From Hyphococcus sp. (lineage in GTDB: Bacteria > Pseudomonadota > Alphaproteobacteria > Caulobacterales > Parvularculaceae): 64,000 nucleotides of DNA. This document shows positions 25,762 through 36,158 of the stretch, piece after piece (the stretch's first letter is position 1; each line of letters opens with the position of its first letter). The stretch lies in the NCBI GenBank assembly GCA_028281665.1, contig JANQJK010000012.1:61550-125549 (forward strand). The letters run 5' to 3'. The notes beneath the pieces were generated by a model. That model did no database searches. It saw only the letters and a program-made list of their open reading frames with translations, and was not told where the DNA came from. The position numbers were made by a program, and so were the translations under genes.

Positions 25762-26919
25762 ATGGCACTTTTACCGAGCGAGCCGCTTCTTTCTGCGGAT
25801 AATGTCTTCGCCATGGGAGCCGTCATCTTTTCGCTCGCATGGCTCGGTTTTTGGATTGATCGCACATGGCTTGGCCGGAAGACGTCCGGCGTGATTTGGG
25901 TTCTGCTTGTTGGGATGGCGTTATCAAATACGCGTGTTTTGCCGTTTTCATCGCCCAGTTACGATTTTGTCAGCGCATATCTGGTGCCATTATCGATTCC
26001 GCTTCTTCTGTTTAAGGCCAATCTGCGCCGCGTTTTGGTTGACGGTGGGCCAGTGCTTCTCGCTTTTGGGCTGGCCGCGCTCGGAACGACATTAGGAGCT
26101 GTGATTGGTTTTTTCGCTCTCGATCTTGGTGAGCTTGGGCACAAAGCGGCAGGCGCTTACACAGGCGGCTGGATAGGGGGCGCTGTTAATCTTGTCGGTG
26201 TGTCAAAAGCTGTAGAGCTAACGCCGGATGAGTTTGCTATTGTGATTGGCGCATCAAGCGGGGTTAGCATCATTATGTTAATGACCCTCGTTGCGCTTCC
26301 TTCAATAGGCCCATTGCGTCGGATTATTCCTTCCCCCACCATAGACGAAGCAAAAAACGCAGATAGCAATATTGCTGCTGAAGAAGTCCAAATACCGTTT
26401 CGTTTAACACATGTTGCCGGCGCACTCGCCGCGAGTTTCGCAATTTGCGCCATATCGTACACGGTTGCAGCACATTTGGGCTTAGATAGTTATTCGATCT
26501 TGTTTGTCACAGCGCTTGCAATCCTCGCAGCAAATATCTTGCCCAAAACCTTCGGCGCGCTTGATGGCGACTTTCAGCTCGGCATGTTTGCGATGTACCT
26601 TTTCTTCGCAGCGATTGGGCTTGGCACCAACGTGCTGTCCTTTCTGGAGCATGCGCCGGTACTATTCTTCTATGGACTTGTAATATTGGCCGTCCATATG
26701 ACGGTGGTGCTCGTAGGAGCGGCGGTTTTTAAGATCGATTTAGCGCAGGCGATTGTTGGTTCCGGCGCCGCGCTAGTTGGGCCAGCGCCGACGGCTGCGA
26801 TTGCATCGACGCAAGGCTGGTTTGGCCTTGTGACGCCCGGCATTATGTGCGGCATCCTTGGGTATGCGATCGCAACATTTGTCGGGGTCGCCCTGAGTGG
26901 GTTTTTGGGCGGCTTGTGA
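25762..26919 (+). CDS. DUF819 family integral membrane protein, copy 1
   Basis: This 385-residue hydrophobic protein has about ten predicted membrane segments and DUF819 features such as GAYTGGWIGGAVNLVGVSKA and the C-terminal GVLGYAIATF-like glycine-rich helix. It is clearly paralogous to the second copy at 39962-41113 over the whole length (compare LLSADNVFAMGAV with FISADDIFSLWAV and the shared SIPLLLFKANL/AIALLLFNADL region). The biochemical function of DUF819 proteins is not established; position directly after manD suggests uptake or efflux of a sugar acid. It is preceded by GGGAGG 10 nt before the ATG. Confidence 0.85.
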   Translation: MALLPSEPLLSADNVFAMGAVIFSLAWLGFWIDRTWLGRKTSGVIWVLLVGMALSNTRVLPFSSPSYDFVSAYLVPLSIPLLLFKANLRRVLVDGGPVLLAFGLAALGTTLGAVIGFFALDLGELGHKAAGAYTGGWIGGAVNLVGVSKAVELTPDEFAIVIGASSGVSIIMLMTLVALPSIGPLRRIIPSPTIDEAKNADSNIAAEEVQIPFRLTHVAGALAASFAICAISYTVAAHLGLDSYSILFVTALAILAANILPKTFGALDGDFQLGMFAMYLFFAAIGLGTNVLSFLEHAPVLFFYGLVILAVHMTVVLVGAAVFKIDLAQAIVGSGAALVGPAPTAAIASTQGWFGLVTPGIMCGILGYAIATFVGVALSGFLGGL

Positions 26920-27164
26920 CGACACGCCGGACGGCGATGACCGCAAGCCCTATCCGTTCCGCAAAGCTTCGCGACTAAAATTCGACGAAGCGGCAAGCAA
27001 GGACGTGCAATCGTGCTCGCATTAGATTCGGTTATGCGATCTATGAAAAACTATGATTTGTGGCGGTTTTGCGGTCGCCATAAGTTGTAATCGCATGAAA
27101 GAGGCGGCTTCAAGCTGTGTTGCGCTTATTTGCCTGATTAAAAAGGGCGTTAGGGAGGGATTTG

Positions 27165-29660
27165 ATGAACATGAAAAACCAATCGAAAAAGTTTTTGCTC
27201 GGCGTGTCGGCGATCGCCATGGGATACTGTATTGCGCCGCCGACACTCGCTCAAGATGAGGACGGCGCGTCGGAAAACATCTCCGACGACGTTATCATCG
27301 TTACGTCGCAGCGCCGTGAACAAAACATCCTCGATGTTCCAATCTCGGTTTCGACATTGAGCGATGATGATATCGAAGACCGCAATATTCGCGGTTCGCG
27401 CGAATATGTGCAGTTAACGCCGAACGTTTTCTTTGCAGGCAATGACGGTCAGGGAGCCCGCAATGGGGATATCACCATTCGTGGTATTAGTGATTTGACG
27501 GCCGGCGCAAATGAACGGATCATCCAGACGCGTCCATCGGTTGGGTTTTATGTAGACGATTTCAGTGTAGCGTCAGTAGCATCCGGTTCCGCTAACCCGC
27601 CGCTTGACGACATCGAGCGCATTGAGGTTTTGCGTGGACCTCAAACCACATATTTTGGCCGAAGTGCGACCGGCGGCGCTATCAACGTGGTGTCAAAAAA
27701 GCCGAATGATGAGACATCGGCGAAGATTCGCGCGGGCTATGGCAGCTATGATACTTATCAAATTGGCGCAATCGGCAATGTACCGCTTGCGGACAACCTG
27801 TTTATTCGAGGTGGTATTTCGTACGAACGGACCGACGGCGCTATTAAGAATGTCGCAGCAGACGGTCGTGATGCAGATGGCGAGTATATCAACGGCCGCG
27901 TCGCCGTTCGTTGGCAGCCGGGTGATTGGACGTTTGATTTGACCGGTCAACTTATTCGTACGGAAGAAGGCAACCTGGGTCGCATACCTACTGGCGTAGA
28001 TATCGGTGGACCGGCCGCAGGTGGCGTCGGCGGCCGCGACGTTCTCGCGAGCTGTAATCTTGGCGACGGTATTTTCTTCCCCGCCAACAATCGTGTGAAC
28101 TGCGAAAACGAAACCTTTACGAATGCCGACAACGATCTTGTTACTTTAAAAGCGGTCTATGATGCTGGCGGCGTCACCTTCACTTCGATCACTGGCTATA
28201 TCGGAACGGAGTACAGTCAACTGGAGGATGTCGATAACACCGGTCTCGATCTTTTCACCCGCCTGAATGAATATGAGTCCGATAGCTTCAGTCAGGAAAT
28301 CCGCATTGCGTCAGCTGAGCCTGTCGATCTTGGCGGGATGACAGTCGGTTGGACGCTTGGCGGCTACTATTATGACGACGACTTCCAGGCGAATAATAGG
28401 ATTGCCGCTGGGGCGGACGTGCAACCGGTCTTTGTCGGTTTTCTTGCGGTGCCTGGCGACTACCTCAATGAGAACAATCAGTTTGTCGAAAGAGACGGCT
28501 GGGCGGTTTTCGCGGACCTAGAAATCGGACTCTCCGAATCGCTGACATTGACTGCGGGCGTACGTTACTCCCAAGACAATGACCGGCAGTTCTGGCTAAA
28601 CACGTTCAACGCTTTTGCGTGTGCGCCTCGTGAGGTGGTTGGCGGCGTTATCCCACCTTTGGCGGCGGGTTGCGCCCTGCGGCCTGATCAGGCGGCGCAG
28701 GACCTTCCGGTGTTTACGGATGGCGCGGGGATATTCGTGACCGGCGGCCGATTTGATGAAATCGCTGGCAATCCGTTCACGAGCGCGGAAACTGATAGCG
28801 ACGATATTTCGCCACGTATCGCGCTTACCTGGCGCCCGAATGAAAACCATTCCCTGTACGCGACCTACTCGACGGGTTACCGTCCAGCCGGCGTTCGAGT
28901 TGCGCCGGACAATCCGATTGGCGCAAACGGCGATTCTCGTTCGTTCTTCGACAAGGAAGATGTCACCAACTACGAAATTGGCTGGAAGGGCTCTCTGGCG
29001 GACGGACGCCTGTACGGCAATCTATCGATATTTCGTATTGATTGGGACGACATGCAGGTCCGTCTCGGTCGCACGATCTGCGAGATTTCGCCGGGTGTCT
29101 TTGTGGAGACGACGGATCCGGCTTGTATGGGCTTGCCTTTCTTCCCGGACAATCGTGTCGCCAACGCCAACGGTGCGCGGTCGCAAGGTGCTGAACTGAC
29201 GCTTTTGGCTCGGCCGACAGATGGCTTCACGCTAGGCGGCAGCGTTGGTTTCCTCGATTCGGAGTTTACAGATTTCACAGATTCCGAACTTGGCGATGTG
29301 ACGGGACGGCGCTTGCCGTTCGCGCCGAAATGGTCGCTCACCGGCACCGCGGCTTATGAATGGGAAGTGGGCTCCGACGTCTACGCCAGTCTGCGTGCCG
29401 ATGTTGTCCACAGAACATCTACATTCCTGCGGTTCTCTGATCTCAACAATGCAGGCTTTCCTTACGAAACTGGAACTAACACGATGGTTAATCTCGGCGC
29501 CGGCCTCGACTTCGGTGCGCACAAGATCAATGTTTCGGTAAACAACGTCTTTGAAGAAGATGTACCGGGCGGAATCGACGGTTTTTCTGGCCTGGGCGTC
29601 GTAGTTCTTCCGTCGCCGAGGTCCTGGCTCGTTTCCTGGACGGCGGAATTCGGCGGGTAA
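27165..29660 (+). CDS. TonB-dependent outer-membrane receptor
   Basis: This 831-residue receptor has a signal peptide (MNMKNQSKKFLLGVSAIAMG, cleavage after LAQ), a TonB box DDVIIVTSQRREQN, a plug domain (VLRGPQTTYFGRSATGGAINVVSKKP) and a 22-strand barrel ending in an aromatic-poor but typical WLVSWTAEFGG. It imports a ligand across the outer membrane with TonB energy. Its size and extended loops are those of substrate-specific receptors of alphaproteobacteria rather than small siderophore receptors. I choose ATG 27165, just after GGAGG at 27155-27159; the TTG at 27162 is also open. A strong terminator follows the gene. Confidence 0.92.
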   Translation: MNMKNQSKKFLLGVSAIAMGYCIAPPTLAQDEDGASENISDDVIIVTSQRREQNILDVPISVSTLSDDDIEDRNIRGSREYVQLTPNVFFAGNDGQGARNGDITIRGISDLTAGANERIIQTRPSVGFYVDDFSVASVASGSANPPLDDIERIEVLRGPQTTYFGRSATGGAINVVSKKPNDETSAKIRAGYGSYDTYQIGAIGNVPLADNLFIRGGISYERTDGAIKNVAADGRDADGEYINGRVAVRWQPGDWTFDLTGQLIRTEEGNLGRIPTGVDIGGPAAGGVGGRDVLASCNLGDGIFFPANNRVNCENETFTNADNDLVTLKAVYDAGGVTFTSITGYIGTEYSQLEDVDNTGLDLFTRLNEYESDSFSQEIRIASAEPVDLGGMTVGWTLGGYYYDDDFQANNRIAAGADVQPVFVGFLAVPGDYLNENNQFVERDGWAVFADLEIGLSESLTLTAGVRYSQDNDRQFWLNTFNAFACAPREVVGGVIPPLAAGCALRPDQAAQDLPVFTDGAGIFVTGGRFDEIAGNPFTSAETDSDDISPRIALTWRPNENHSLYATYSTGYRPAGVRVAPDNPIGANGDSRSFFDKEDVTNYEIGWKGSLADGRLYGNLSIFRIDWDDMQVRLGRTICEISPGVFVETTDPACMGLPFFPDNRVANANGARSQGAELTLLARPTDGFTLGGSVGFLDSEFTDFTDSELGDVTGRRLPFAPKWSLTGTAAYEWEVGSDVYASLRADVVHRTSTFLRFSDLNNAGFPYETGTNTMVNLGAGLDFGAHKINVSVNNVFEEDVPGGIDGFSGLGVVVLPSPRSWLVSWTAEFGG

Positions 29661-29704
29661 TTGTTCCTCCCCGGAGCGTCGCGTGAGGCGCTCCTGCTAA
29701 AGTC

Positions 29705-29741
29705 GGGCCTCCGCGATTGAAAAATCGTAGAGGCCCATTTT
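29705..29741 (+). terminator. Rho-independent terminator after the TonB receptor gene
   Basis: The stem GGGCCTC (29705-29711)/GAGGCCC (29730-29736) with an inner stem CGATT/AATCG is followed by ATTTTAT. A second hairpin GGAGCG/CGCTCC lies just upstream at 29673-29694. Confidence 0.8.
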
Positions 29742-29841
29742 ATGTCGCAATCAAGTCATCCAAAATTGCATTTATCCGAACTCGAAAGTGGTGATCGGGT
29801 ATCCAGAAATTCAGTACTTGCAGATCAAGTGAGTCCGTAGA

Positions 29842-32800
29842 ATGTGTTTGAAACATATATTTCATCGAAGACTTCAGTTCTTGACAGCAATATCAATATT
29901 CTTCGGCGTTGTTTCATCACAGGCCTTCGCAACACAAACCAAGCTACTCCGTCATCCCGACATATCTCAAACCCAGGTTGTTTTCTCCTACGCAGAAGAT
30001 CTATGGATTGCGCCCAAGTCCGGCGGGCGCGCGGTTCGACTGACTGGATCGCCAGGCGAAGAAACACATCCCAAATTTTCACCCGACGGGCGCTATGTAG
30101 CTTTCACAGCGCCATATGCGGATGGTAATGAAGACATCTATGTTGTTCCCGTTTCAGGCGGCGTTCCGAAACGAATTACCCATCATCCGGCATTCGACCG
30201 TTTGATTGACTGGCATCCAAATGGTCAGTCTTTGATCTACGCCACCGATATGACAAGCGAGCGTAAACGCTATAATCAGCTTTATGAGGTGAGCCGGGAA
30301 GGCGGATTGCCGAAGCGCCTGGCAATGCCTTATGGCGAGATGGCGGCGCTGTCGCCGAGCGGCGAGGCGATTGCTTATTCTTATCTGAAGGATTTCCAGA
30401 ATCAGCCGGACTTTAACCGAGAAGCTTGGAAGCGATATCGCGGTGGACGCGCGCCGGATCTTTGGTTCTACGATTTTCAAAAAGGAGTGTCTCGCCGTTT
30501 GACACGCCACCTTGCTCCAGATTCTGCGCCGATGTGGAATAGCAGCGGGTTTTTCTTTTCTTCAGAACGCGGCGGGCGGTCTAACATATGGTCGCTGGAT
30601 ATCGACACTGGCGACATCCGACAACTAACAAAGTTCACTGACCAAGACGTAACGCGTCCTTCTATCGGACCGTCGGATATCGTATTTGAATTGGATGGCG
30701 GCCTGCAAAAGCTGGCCCTCGAAACCGGTGAAATAGCGCCCATCGAAATTGAAGTTATCGTAAGCCATTTGCAGCTCGCGCGACATCGGCGCAATGTTGG
30801 CGGCGATATCCAGTCAGCTGATCTTTTCGAAAATGGTAGGATTGCGGTTTTTTCCGCCCGCGGCGAGCTTGTGACAATTGATCGTGAACTAGGCCCAATC
30901 AAAAGTCACGGTCCCTCCAGCGCGAGCGCTGAAAGGTATCCATCGCCGTCGCCAGATGGGCGCTACCTTGCATATATGAGCGATGCGCCCGGAGAATACC
31001 AATTGCATGTTCGCGACCTCAATTCCGGCGAGGTGCGGGTTCTCACCCAATTCGATCAAGGTTTTCGATACAAACCGTACTGGTCGCCTGACGGCCGGCG
31101 GATTGCGTTTATCGATAGCACGCAGACGATTTATATAGTCGATTTGCGCAATGGTCGCATCGAGGAAGTCGACAGGTCCCTTTGGCGCGACCATTTCGGG
31201 CTTGAGACGTTTTCGGTCAGTTGGTCGCCAGATGGGCAATGGCTCGCCTGGTCGCGCGGTCTCGAGAACCGTAATCAAGCGGTCTTTGTTTACAATGTAG
31301 CCGAGCGCCGACTGCGCCAGTTGACTTCAGGTTACTACAGCGATGCGAGACCTGTGTTTGACGAGAGCGGCAACTATCTCTTCATGTTGTCGCAACGCGC
31401 ACTTTCGTCTGTTTATTCTGATATCGATTTTACTTGGGCTTATGCGAACTCAACGCTGATCACAGTTGCGCCTTTGCGCGTTGGCGTAAAGTCACCAATG
31501 GATCCTGCTGCGCCTTCGCTAAGTGCGCAGTCGGATGTTAAAATCGACATTGCCGATTTCGAATCGCGAATTCGGCCATTGCCGGTACCCGCTGGTAATT
31601 ACTCTGCACTATTCGCGCATGGCGGCCGTGTCGTCTACCTCCAAAGACCAAACGCCGGCGGAGACGCCAGGCAGGCAAACGTCGGCGCATTTAAGCTTTC
31701 GGCAATGAAAGACGAAACCATTGTAGAAAATGTCGACGAACTTTTAGGCGCCCGAGGTGGGAAAGTGTTCGTCAAATCGAATGATCAATATCACATTCTG
31801 GACATTAAGCCGGGTCAGTCCTTGTCAGCGCCGCTGCCTACTGACGAGATAACCGTACTTTACGATCGGCGCGCCGAAAACGAGCAAATCGTTCGTGATG
31901 CTTGGCGTTTTCAGCGAGATTTTTTCTACGATCTAGGGCTGCATGATGCGCCGTGGGCGACAGTGCGCGACCATTATCTCGAACGAGCGAAATATGCGGT
32001 GACCGATTCTGATCTCAGTTTTCTCCTGCGTGAGCAAGCAGGAGAATTATCTGCCGGCCATGTTTGGGCTGTGGCGAAGCCCCGGGAACGATACACCTAT
32101 GCAGATGTAGGTCTGTTGGGCGCTGATTTTGAGTTGGAGAACGGTGCGTACAAAATTTCAAAAATATACAATGCTGGACCGCGGCGCTCGGAGCATTATT
32201 CGCCGTTAGCTGCGCCGGGCGTCGGGGTGCATGAGGGAAATTATATCCTGGCGGTCAACGGCGCGGCGATTGATGTCTCGAAAGACCCATGGGCGGCGTT
32301 CGAAGGGTTGGCTGGCGATACCGTGGAGTTATCGGTTAGCCCTACGCCGCGGATCGCCAACGCACGCAAGGTGCTCATAAAAACCCTGGCAAGTGACGCA
32401 AAACTGCGAGAGCTCGCCTGGGTTGAGGGCAAGCGCGCAAAGGTCGAGAAAGCGACTGGCGGGAAGGTCGGCTATATATTTGTGCCCGATACAAGCCGCA
32501 ACGGACAAGATGAATTGATGCGTCAGTACCGCGCTCAATTCACAAAAAAGGGACTCGTGATCGACGAGCGCTTCAATAGCGGCGGAGCGCTCGGAGATCG
32601 CCTTGTTGAGCTGTTGAACCGGCCACCGCTCGTTTACTTTAGTGTCCGAAATGGACGAGACTATCCGTTGCCGGAGCTTTCTCATTACGGTCCCAAAGCG
32701 ATGATCACGAACGGTTGGAGTTACTCCGGCGGTGACGGGTTTCCGCTGTTGTTCAAAGCGGCCGGCGTTGGTCCGTTGATTGGTTCTCGTACTTGGGGGG

Positions 32801-33057
32801 GGCTTATTGGGCCGGCGACGAGCGTGCCTTTTGTAAGCGGTGGGCGGGTCGCTGCACCACCTCAGCGAGTCTATACGACTGACGCCGCTTGGGCGGGGCC
32901 GGATGGCGTAGAGCCCGATATAAAAATAGAAAACGATCCCGGCTTGATGATCGAGGGACGCGATCCGCAGTTAGAGCGCGCAATTGAATATGTGCTTGAG
33001 CATTTGGACGAGTATCCGCCCCATGAAAAACCCGCCTATCCTTCGGCTTTGCAATAA
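29842..33057 (+). CDS. Tricorn-like S41 peptidase (beta-propeller, PDZ and protease domains), secreted
   Basis: This 1071-residue protein has a signal peptide ending near QAFA. Many TolB/WD-like propeller repeats follow (SPDGRYVAFT near 75, SPDGRYLAYMS near 370, SPDGRRIAF near 415), then a core domain with a PDZ near residues 770-845 and an S41 protease domain. Tricorn's catalytic elements can be matched: His in GELSAGHVW, the nucleophilic Ser in NGWSYSGGDGF and Glu in DGVEPDI. It should process short peptides in the periplasm. Length is the family norm. The amidohydrolase gene follows after 12 nt, suggesting joint action on peptide-like substrates taken up by the adjacent TonB receptor. Confidence 0.9.
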   Translation: MCLKHIFHRRLQFLTAISIFFGVVSSQAFATQTKLLRHPDISQTQVVFSYAEDLWIAPKSGGRAVRLTGSPGEETHPKFSPDGRYVAFTAPYADGNEDIYVVPVSGGVPKRITHHPAFDRLIDWHPNGQSLIYATDMTSERKRYNQLYEVSREGGLPKRLAMPYGEMAALSPSGEAIAYSYLKDFQNQPDFNREAWKRYRGGRAPDLWFYDFQKGVSRRLTRHLAPDSAPMWNSSGFFFSSERGGRSNIWSLDIDTGDIRQLTKFTDQDVTRPSIGPSDIVFELDGGLQKLALETGEIAPIEIEVIVSHLQLARHRRNVGGDIQSADLFENGRIAVFSARGELVTIDRELGPIKSHGPSSASAERYPSPSPDGRYLAYMSDAPGEYQLHVRDLNSGEVRVLTQFDQGFRYKPYWSPDGRRIAFIDSTQTIYIVDLRNGRIEEVDRSLWRDHFGLETFSVSWSPDGQWLAWSRGLENRNQAVFVYNVAERRLRQLTSGYYSDARPVFDESGNYLFMLSQRALSSVYSDIDFTWAYANSTLITVAPLRVGVKSPMDPAAPSLSAQSDVKIDIADFESRIRPLPVPAGNYSALFAHGGRVVYLQRPNAGGDARQANVGAFKLSAMKDETIVENVDELLGARGGKVFVKSNDQYHILDIKPGQSLSAPLPTDEITVLYDRRAENEQIVRDAWRFQRDFFYDLGLHDAPWATVRDHYLERAKYAVTDSDLSFLLREQAGELSAGHVWAVAKPRERYTYADVGLLGADFELENGAYKISKIYNAGPRRSEHYSPLAAPGVGVHEGNYILAVNGAAIDVSKDPWAAFEGLAGDTVELSVSPTPRIANARKVLIKTLASDAKLRELAWVEGKRAKVEKATGGKVGYIFVPDTSRNGQDELMRQYRAQFTKKGLVIDERFNSGGALGDRLVELLNRPPLVYFSVRNGRDYPLPELSHYGPKAMITNGWSYSGGDGFPLLFKAAGVGPLIGSRTWGGLIGPATSVPFVSGGRVAAPPQRVYTTDAAWAGPDGVEPDIKIENDPGLMIEGRDPQLERAIEYVLEHLDEYPPHEKPAYPSALQ

Positions 33058-33069
33058 GGAAGCGTTGCC

Positions 33070-34356
33070 ATGAAAAAAGTGTTTGCGCTAGTAACTTGTT
33101 TTGTCTCCACTATTTTCCTCGGCGCTGCGTATGGTCAAGATGAGAAAACGGTTGTCGATAAACCGGATGAATGGAAGATAATACATGCAAGCACGCTGAT
33201 TGCTCGTCCTGGTGAGACGCCGCTCAGGCAAAAGTCGATAATTGTCAAAAATGATCGTATTGAACGGATAGAAGATGGCTATCTGAGCACGCTTAACCAA
33301 GAGGGCGTCTCTTCTGTAAAAGTTATCGATTTGACGAACGCTTTTGTCTTGCCCGGTCTAATTGATTCACATGTCCATATTGCTTCCGGTGATGAGCCAC
33401 GCAATCAGGAAATCGGGCGAGATGCCTATCTAATGCTGAACATTGCTGCAAATGCGGACAAGACGCTGAATGCAGGTTATACAACAGTGCGTACTTTTAT
33501 CGGCCCGGGCTGGGCGGTGTACGCTTATCGTGATGGCGTTGAGAAAGGTATTTTCCCAGGTCCGCGGATTATTGTGGCCGGCAGCACCATTAGAGTCGGC
33601 ACGAACGGTGAAGGCGGAGCCTGCTACGACGTGAGTTCATGCAAAAAAGCAGTCCGTCGACAAATTGAAATGGGCGCTGATTGGATCAAACTTTATGCAA
33701 CCTGTAGCGGATCGAAGCCTTGCGCTAGAGAACACGCGCCTTCGGTGTTCCTGGAGGAGGAAATCAAGGCGGTAGTTGATGCGGCGAATTCCCGTCAAAT
33801 TCCTGTCGCGGCGCACGCCCATGGAACGGCAGGTATTAACGACGCGCTTCGAGGCGGCGTTCGCTCTATCGAGCATGGTTCTTACAATGACAAAACATCA
33901 CGATCGCTGTTCAAAAGTAAAGACGCATTCTATGTGCCGACGCTGTCCGTACAGGACAGAATTAAAATTGACTACGAGACGGCTAGCGATGAGATGAAAC
34001 CGGTCATGGAAGCCTTTATGGAAACTCATGCCGCGCGTGTGGCGGCGGCTTACAAGGCTGGCGTAAAAATTGCTGCCGGTAGCGACGCCGCCGTTACAAA
34101 GCACGGTGACAATGCGCGCGAGCTTTACTGGTATGTAAAGATCGGCATGAGCGAGGCGGAGGCCTTGCGCTCAGCAACGATCGTGAACGCGGAACTGCTG
34201 CAAAAGGAAGAGGAGCTCGGCGCCATAGAGGCGGGCAAATTCGCTGACATCATCGCAGTCGATAGCGATCCGCTGGAGGACATTGAGGCGCTGGCGGATG
34301 TGGGTTTCGTCATGGCGGCCGGGGAAGTCGTTAAAAACGAAATGGGCTCCGACTGA
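33070..34356 (+). CDS. Secreted amidohydrolase-family metalloenzyme (imidazolonepropionase/prolidase-like)
   Basis: The 428-residue protein has a signal peptide (MKKVFALVTCFVSTIFLGAA then YGQ). Metal ligands are visible: HVH near residue 101, a candidate carboxylated Lys in WIKLYAT near residue 203, His in VAAHAHG, His in SIEHGSY and Asp in AAGSDAA. This subgroup includes Xaa-Pro dipeptidases and other exported hydrolases of amide or cyclic-amide bonds. It sits 12 nt after the tricorn-like protease gene and is followed by a terminator-like hairpin, so the two form a short operon. Confidence 0.9.
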   Translation: MKKVFALVTCFVSTIFLGAAYGQDEKTVVDKPDEWKIIHASTLIARPGETPLRQKSIIVKNDRIERIEDGYLSTLNQEGVSSVKVIDLTNAFVLPGLIDSHVHIASGDEPRNQEIGRDAYLMLNIAANADKTLNAGYTTVRTFIGPGWAVYAYRDGVEKGIFPGPRIIVAGSTIRVGTNGEGGACYDVSSCKKAVRRQIEMGADWIKLYATCSGSKPCAREHAPSVFLEEEIKAVVDAANSRQIPVAAHAHGTAGINDALRGGVRSIEHGSYNDKTSRSLFKSKDAFYVPTLSVQDRIKIDYETASDEMKPVMEAFMETHAARVAAAYKAGVKIAAGSDAAVTKHGDNARELYWYVKIGMSEAEALRSATIVNAELLQKEEELGAIEAGKFADIIAVDSDPLEDIEALADVGFVMAAGEVVKNEMGSD

Positions 34357-34451
34357 CACCCGAGGACCGCCATGACGTCATTAGCCGGCTTTATGAACGC
34401 CATCACTAACGGTCATTTGTGCGGCCTGGCGGCTTCTGATAGAGACGGGAG

Positions 34452-34473
34452 AGGCCGTTTGCTCGGCCTTTTC
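34452..34473 (+). terminator. Probable terminator after the amidohydrolase gene
   Basis: AGGCCG-TTTGCT-CGGCCT forms a 6-bp stem, followed by TTTTCC. It lies between the amidohydrolase and flavoprotein genes and probably separates two transcription units; the T-tract is short. Confidence 0.55.
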
Positions 34474-34544
34474 CGCAAACCGCCGGTTCTGCCGTCTCGT
34501 TGCGCCTCACGTCTGGCGCGCGGGCTGCGATTGAAGGACGAGAC

Positions 34545-36119
34545 ATGAAAGAGTTCGACGTTGTAATTGCTGGGGCTGGCGTCAATGCGCTCTCATGCGG
34601 CGCGCTGCTGACAAAATACGGCCTGTCCGTATGTCTTGTTGAGCGCAACCCTTGGGTCGGTGGTGGCGCCGTCACGCGCGAAGTGACGATACCAGGCTTC
34701 AAACACGATCTGTTTGGCTCCTCCCACGTTTGGATTCAGGCAAATGCGGATTTCAAGGACCTTTTAGAACCCGAACTCATCAAGCATGGGTTGAAGTATA
34801 TTCCGTCAACAGATCAGATTACAGGACACCCTGATAAATCAGGCGGCCCAGGGATTGTAATATATAAAGACATTGACAAAACTGTTGAGAGCATAGGCCA
34901 ATACTCGCGCGCTGATGCAAAGCGCTATCGGGAGGTCTATGACCATTTCGATGCGGTTAAAGATGGTTTTGTCAAAGCGTTCTTTTCGCCGCCTGCGCCG
35001 CCCTCGACTACGATGCGAGCCCTTGAAACAAGCAAGGAAGGTCTCCGCCGCCTGCAGGAGTTTAACTTAAGCGCTAGAGCTTGGGTTGAATACAATTTTG
35101 AAAATGATTTCGTCAAAGCTGTGATGTTAAATTGGGCGTTGGCGCCGCAAATCCTGCCCGAGCAGGAAGGGGCAGGTCAGTCGTTTTACATTATGATCCC
35201 AGCGATACATGTTTATGGTCAGGCGATCCCTGAAGGCGGTAGTCAGGAGCTGCCGAACTCCATGATGCGCTACATCGAAGCTGAAGGCGGCAAGGTTATC
35301 ACAGGCGCCACTGCTGATGAAATCATCATTGATGATGGTGAAGCAAAAGGATTAAGGCTCGAAAATGGCGAAGTCATCCGCGCGCGGCGTGCTGTCGTCT
35401 CAGCGCTAGAGCCGAAGCAGACGTTTTTGAATCTCTGCGGCGAAGAAAAACTGGATGAGGAATTTGCGGGCGCAGTAAAGCGTTTTTCTTTCGGCAAGGT
35501 TACCATATGTCGCCTGCATCTGGCGTTATCTGAGCCGCCGGATTTCACCAACGGCGAAGACATGAGCAAATGTTCGTTCCATCGCATTGTCGATTCCATG
35601 CCGCAAATGATGCGTCAGTATGCCGATATATCACTTGGCCGACCGCCGGAAGATCCATTCTTGTGGTCCGCTTGCTGGACGCTGCTTGATCCCACTCGGG
35701 CGCCGGACGGAAAGCACACGCTCATATTCGATACCTATGTGTCGAATTGGTTGGCTGACGGGCAAAGCTGGAACGATATCAAGGAAGACTACGCCCATAA
35801 GGTTCTTATGAAAAAACTTCAGCAATATGCGCCGAACATTAACGACAGAACGGTGCTCGGCGAATATATCGAGACAAAGGAAAGTCTTGAGCAGGCTAAT
35901 CTTTCATTTGTAGACGGAACGACAAATGGCGGCGAAAGAATTGCCGCGCAGCTTGGAGCATTTAGGCCGTTTCCGGGATATGCGCATTACCGATCGCCGT
36001 TTAAGAACCTCTATATGACAGGGCCCCACTGTCATCCTGGTGGCGGCATCTCTGCAGGCGGCACGGTCGCCGGGAATGTGATGCTGGAAGATTTTGGATT
36101 GAAGGCGGCGCCCAATTAA
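34545..36119 (+). CDS. FAD-dependent oxidoreductase, phytoene desaturase-like
   Basis: This 524-residue flavoprotein has the dinucleotide-binding motif VVIAGAGVNALSCGALLTKYG followed by VERNPWVGGGAVTRE, as in the CrtI/retinol saturase-like family. The C-terminal signature GPHCHPGGGISAGGTVAGN is also typical. CrtI enzymes act on carotenoids, but many homologs in catabolic clusters have unknown substrates, and no other carotenoid gene is nearby. ATG 34545 has AGGA about 9 nt upstream; the in-frame start at 34500 has no support. The nitrilase-family gene follows after 39 nt, and the pair may share a pathway. Confidence 0.85.
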   Translation: MKEFDVVIAGAGVNALSCGALLTKYGLSVCLVERNPWVGGGAVTREVTIPGFKHDLFGSSHVWIQANADFKDLLEPELIKHGLKYIPSTDQITGHPDKSGGPGIVIYKDIDKTVESIGQYSRADAKRYREVYDHFDAVKDGFVKAFFSPPAPPSTTMRALETSKEGLRRLQEFNLSARAWVEYNFENDFVKAVMLNWALAPQILPEQEGAGQSFYIMIPAIHVYGQAIPEGGSQELPNSMMRYIEAEGGKVITGATADEIIIDDGEAKGLRLENGEVIRARRAVVSALEPKQTFLNLCGEEKLDEEFAGAVKRFSFGKVTICRLHLALSEPPDFTNGEDMSKCSFHRIVDSMPQMMRQYADISLGRPPEDPFLWSACWTLLDPTRAPDGKHTLIFDTYVSNWLADGQSWNDIKEDYAHKVLMKKLQQYAPNINDRTVLGEYIETKESLEQANLSFVDGTTNGGERIAAQLGAFRPFPGYAHYRSPFKNLYMTGPHCHPGGGISAGGTVAGNVMLEDFGLKAAPN

Positions 36120-36158
36120 GCGCCAAAACCTCGTAGTTATTCGGAAAGGCGAAGTGAA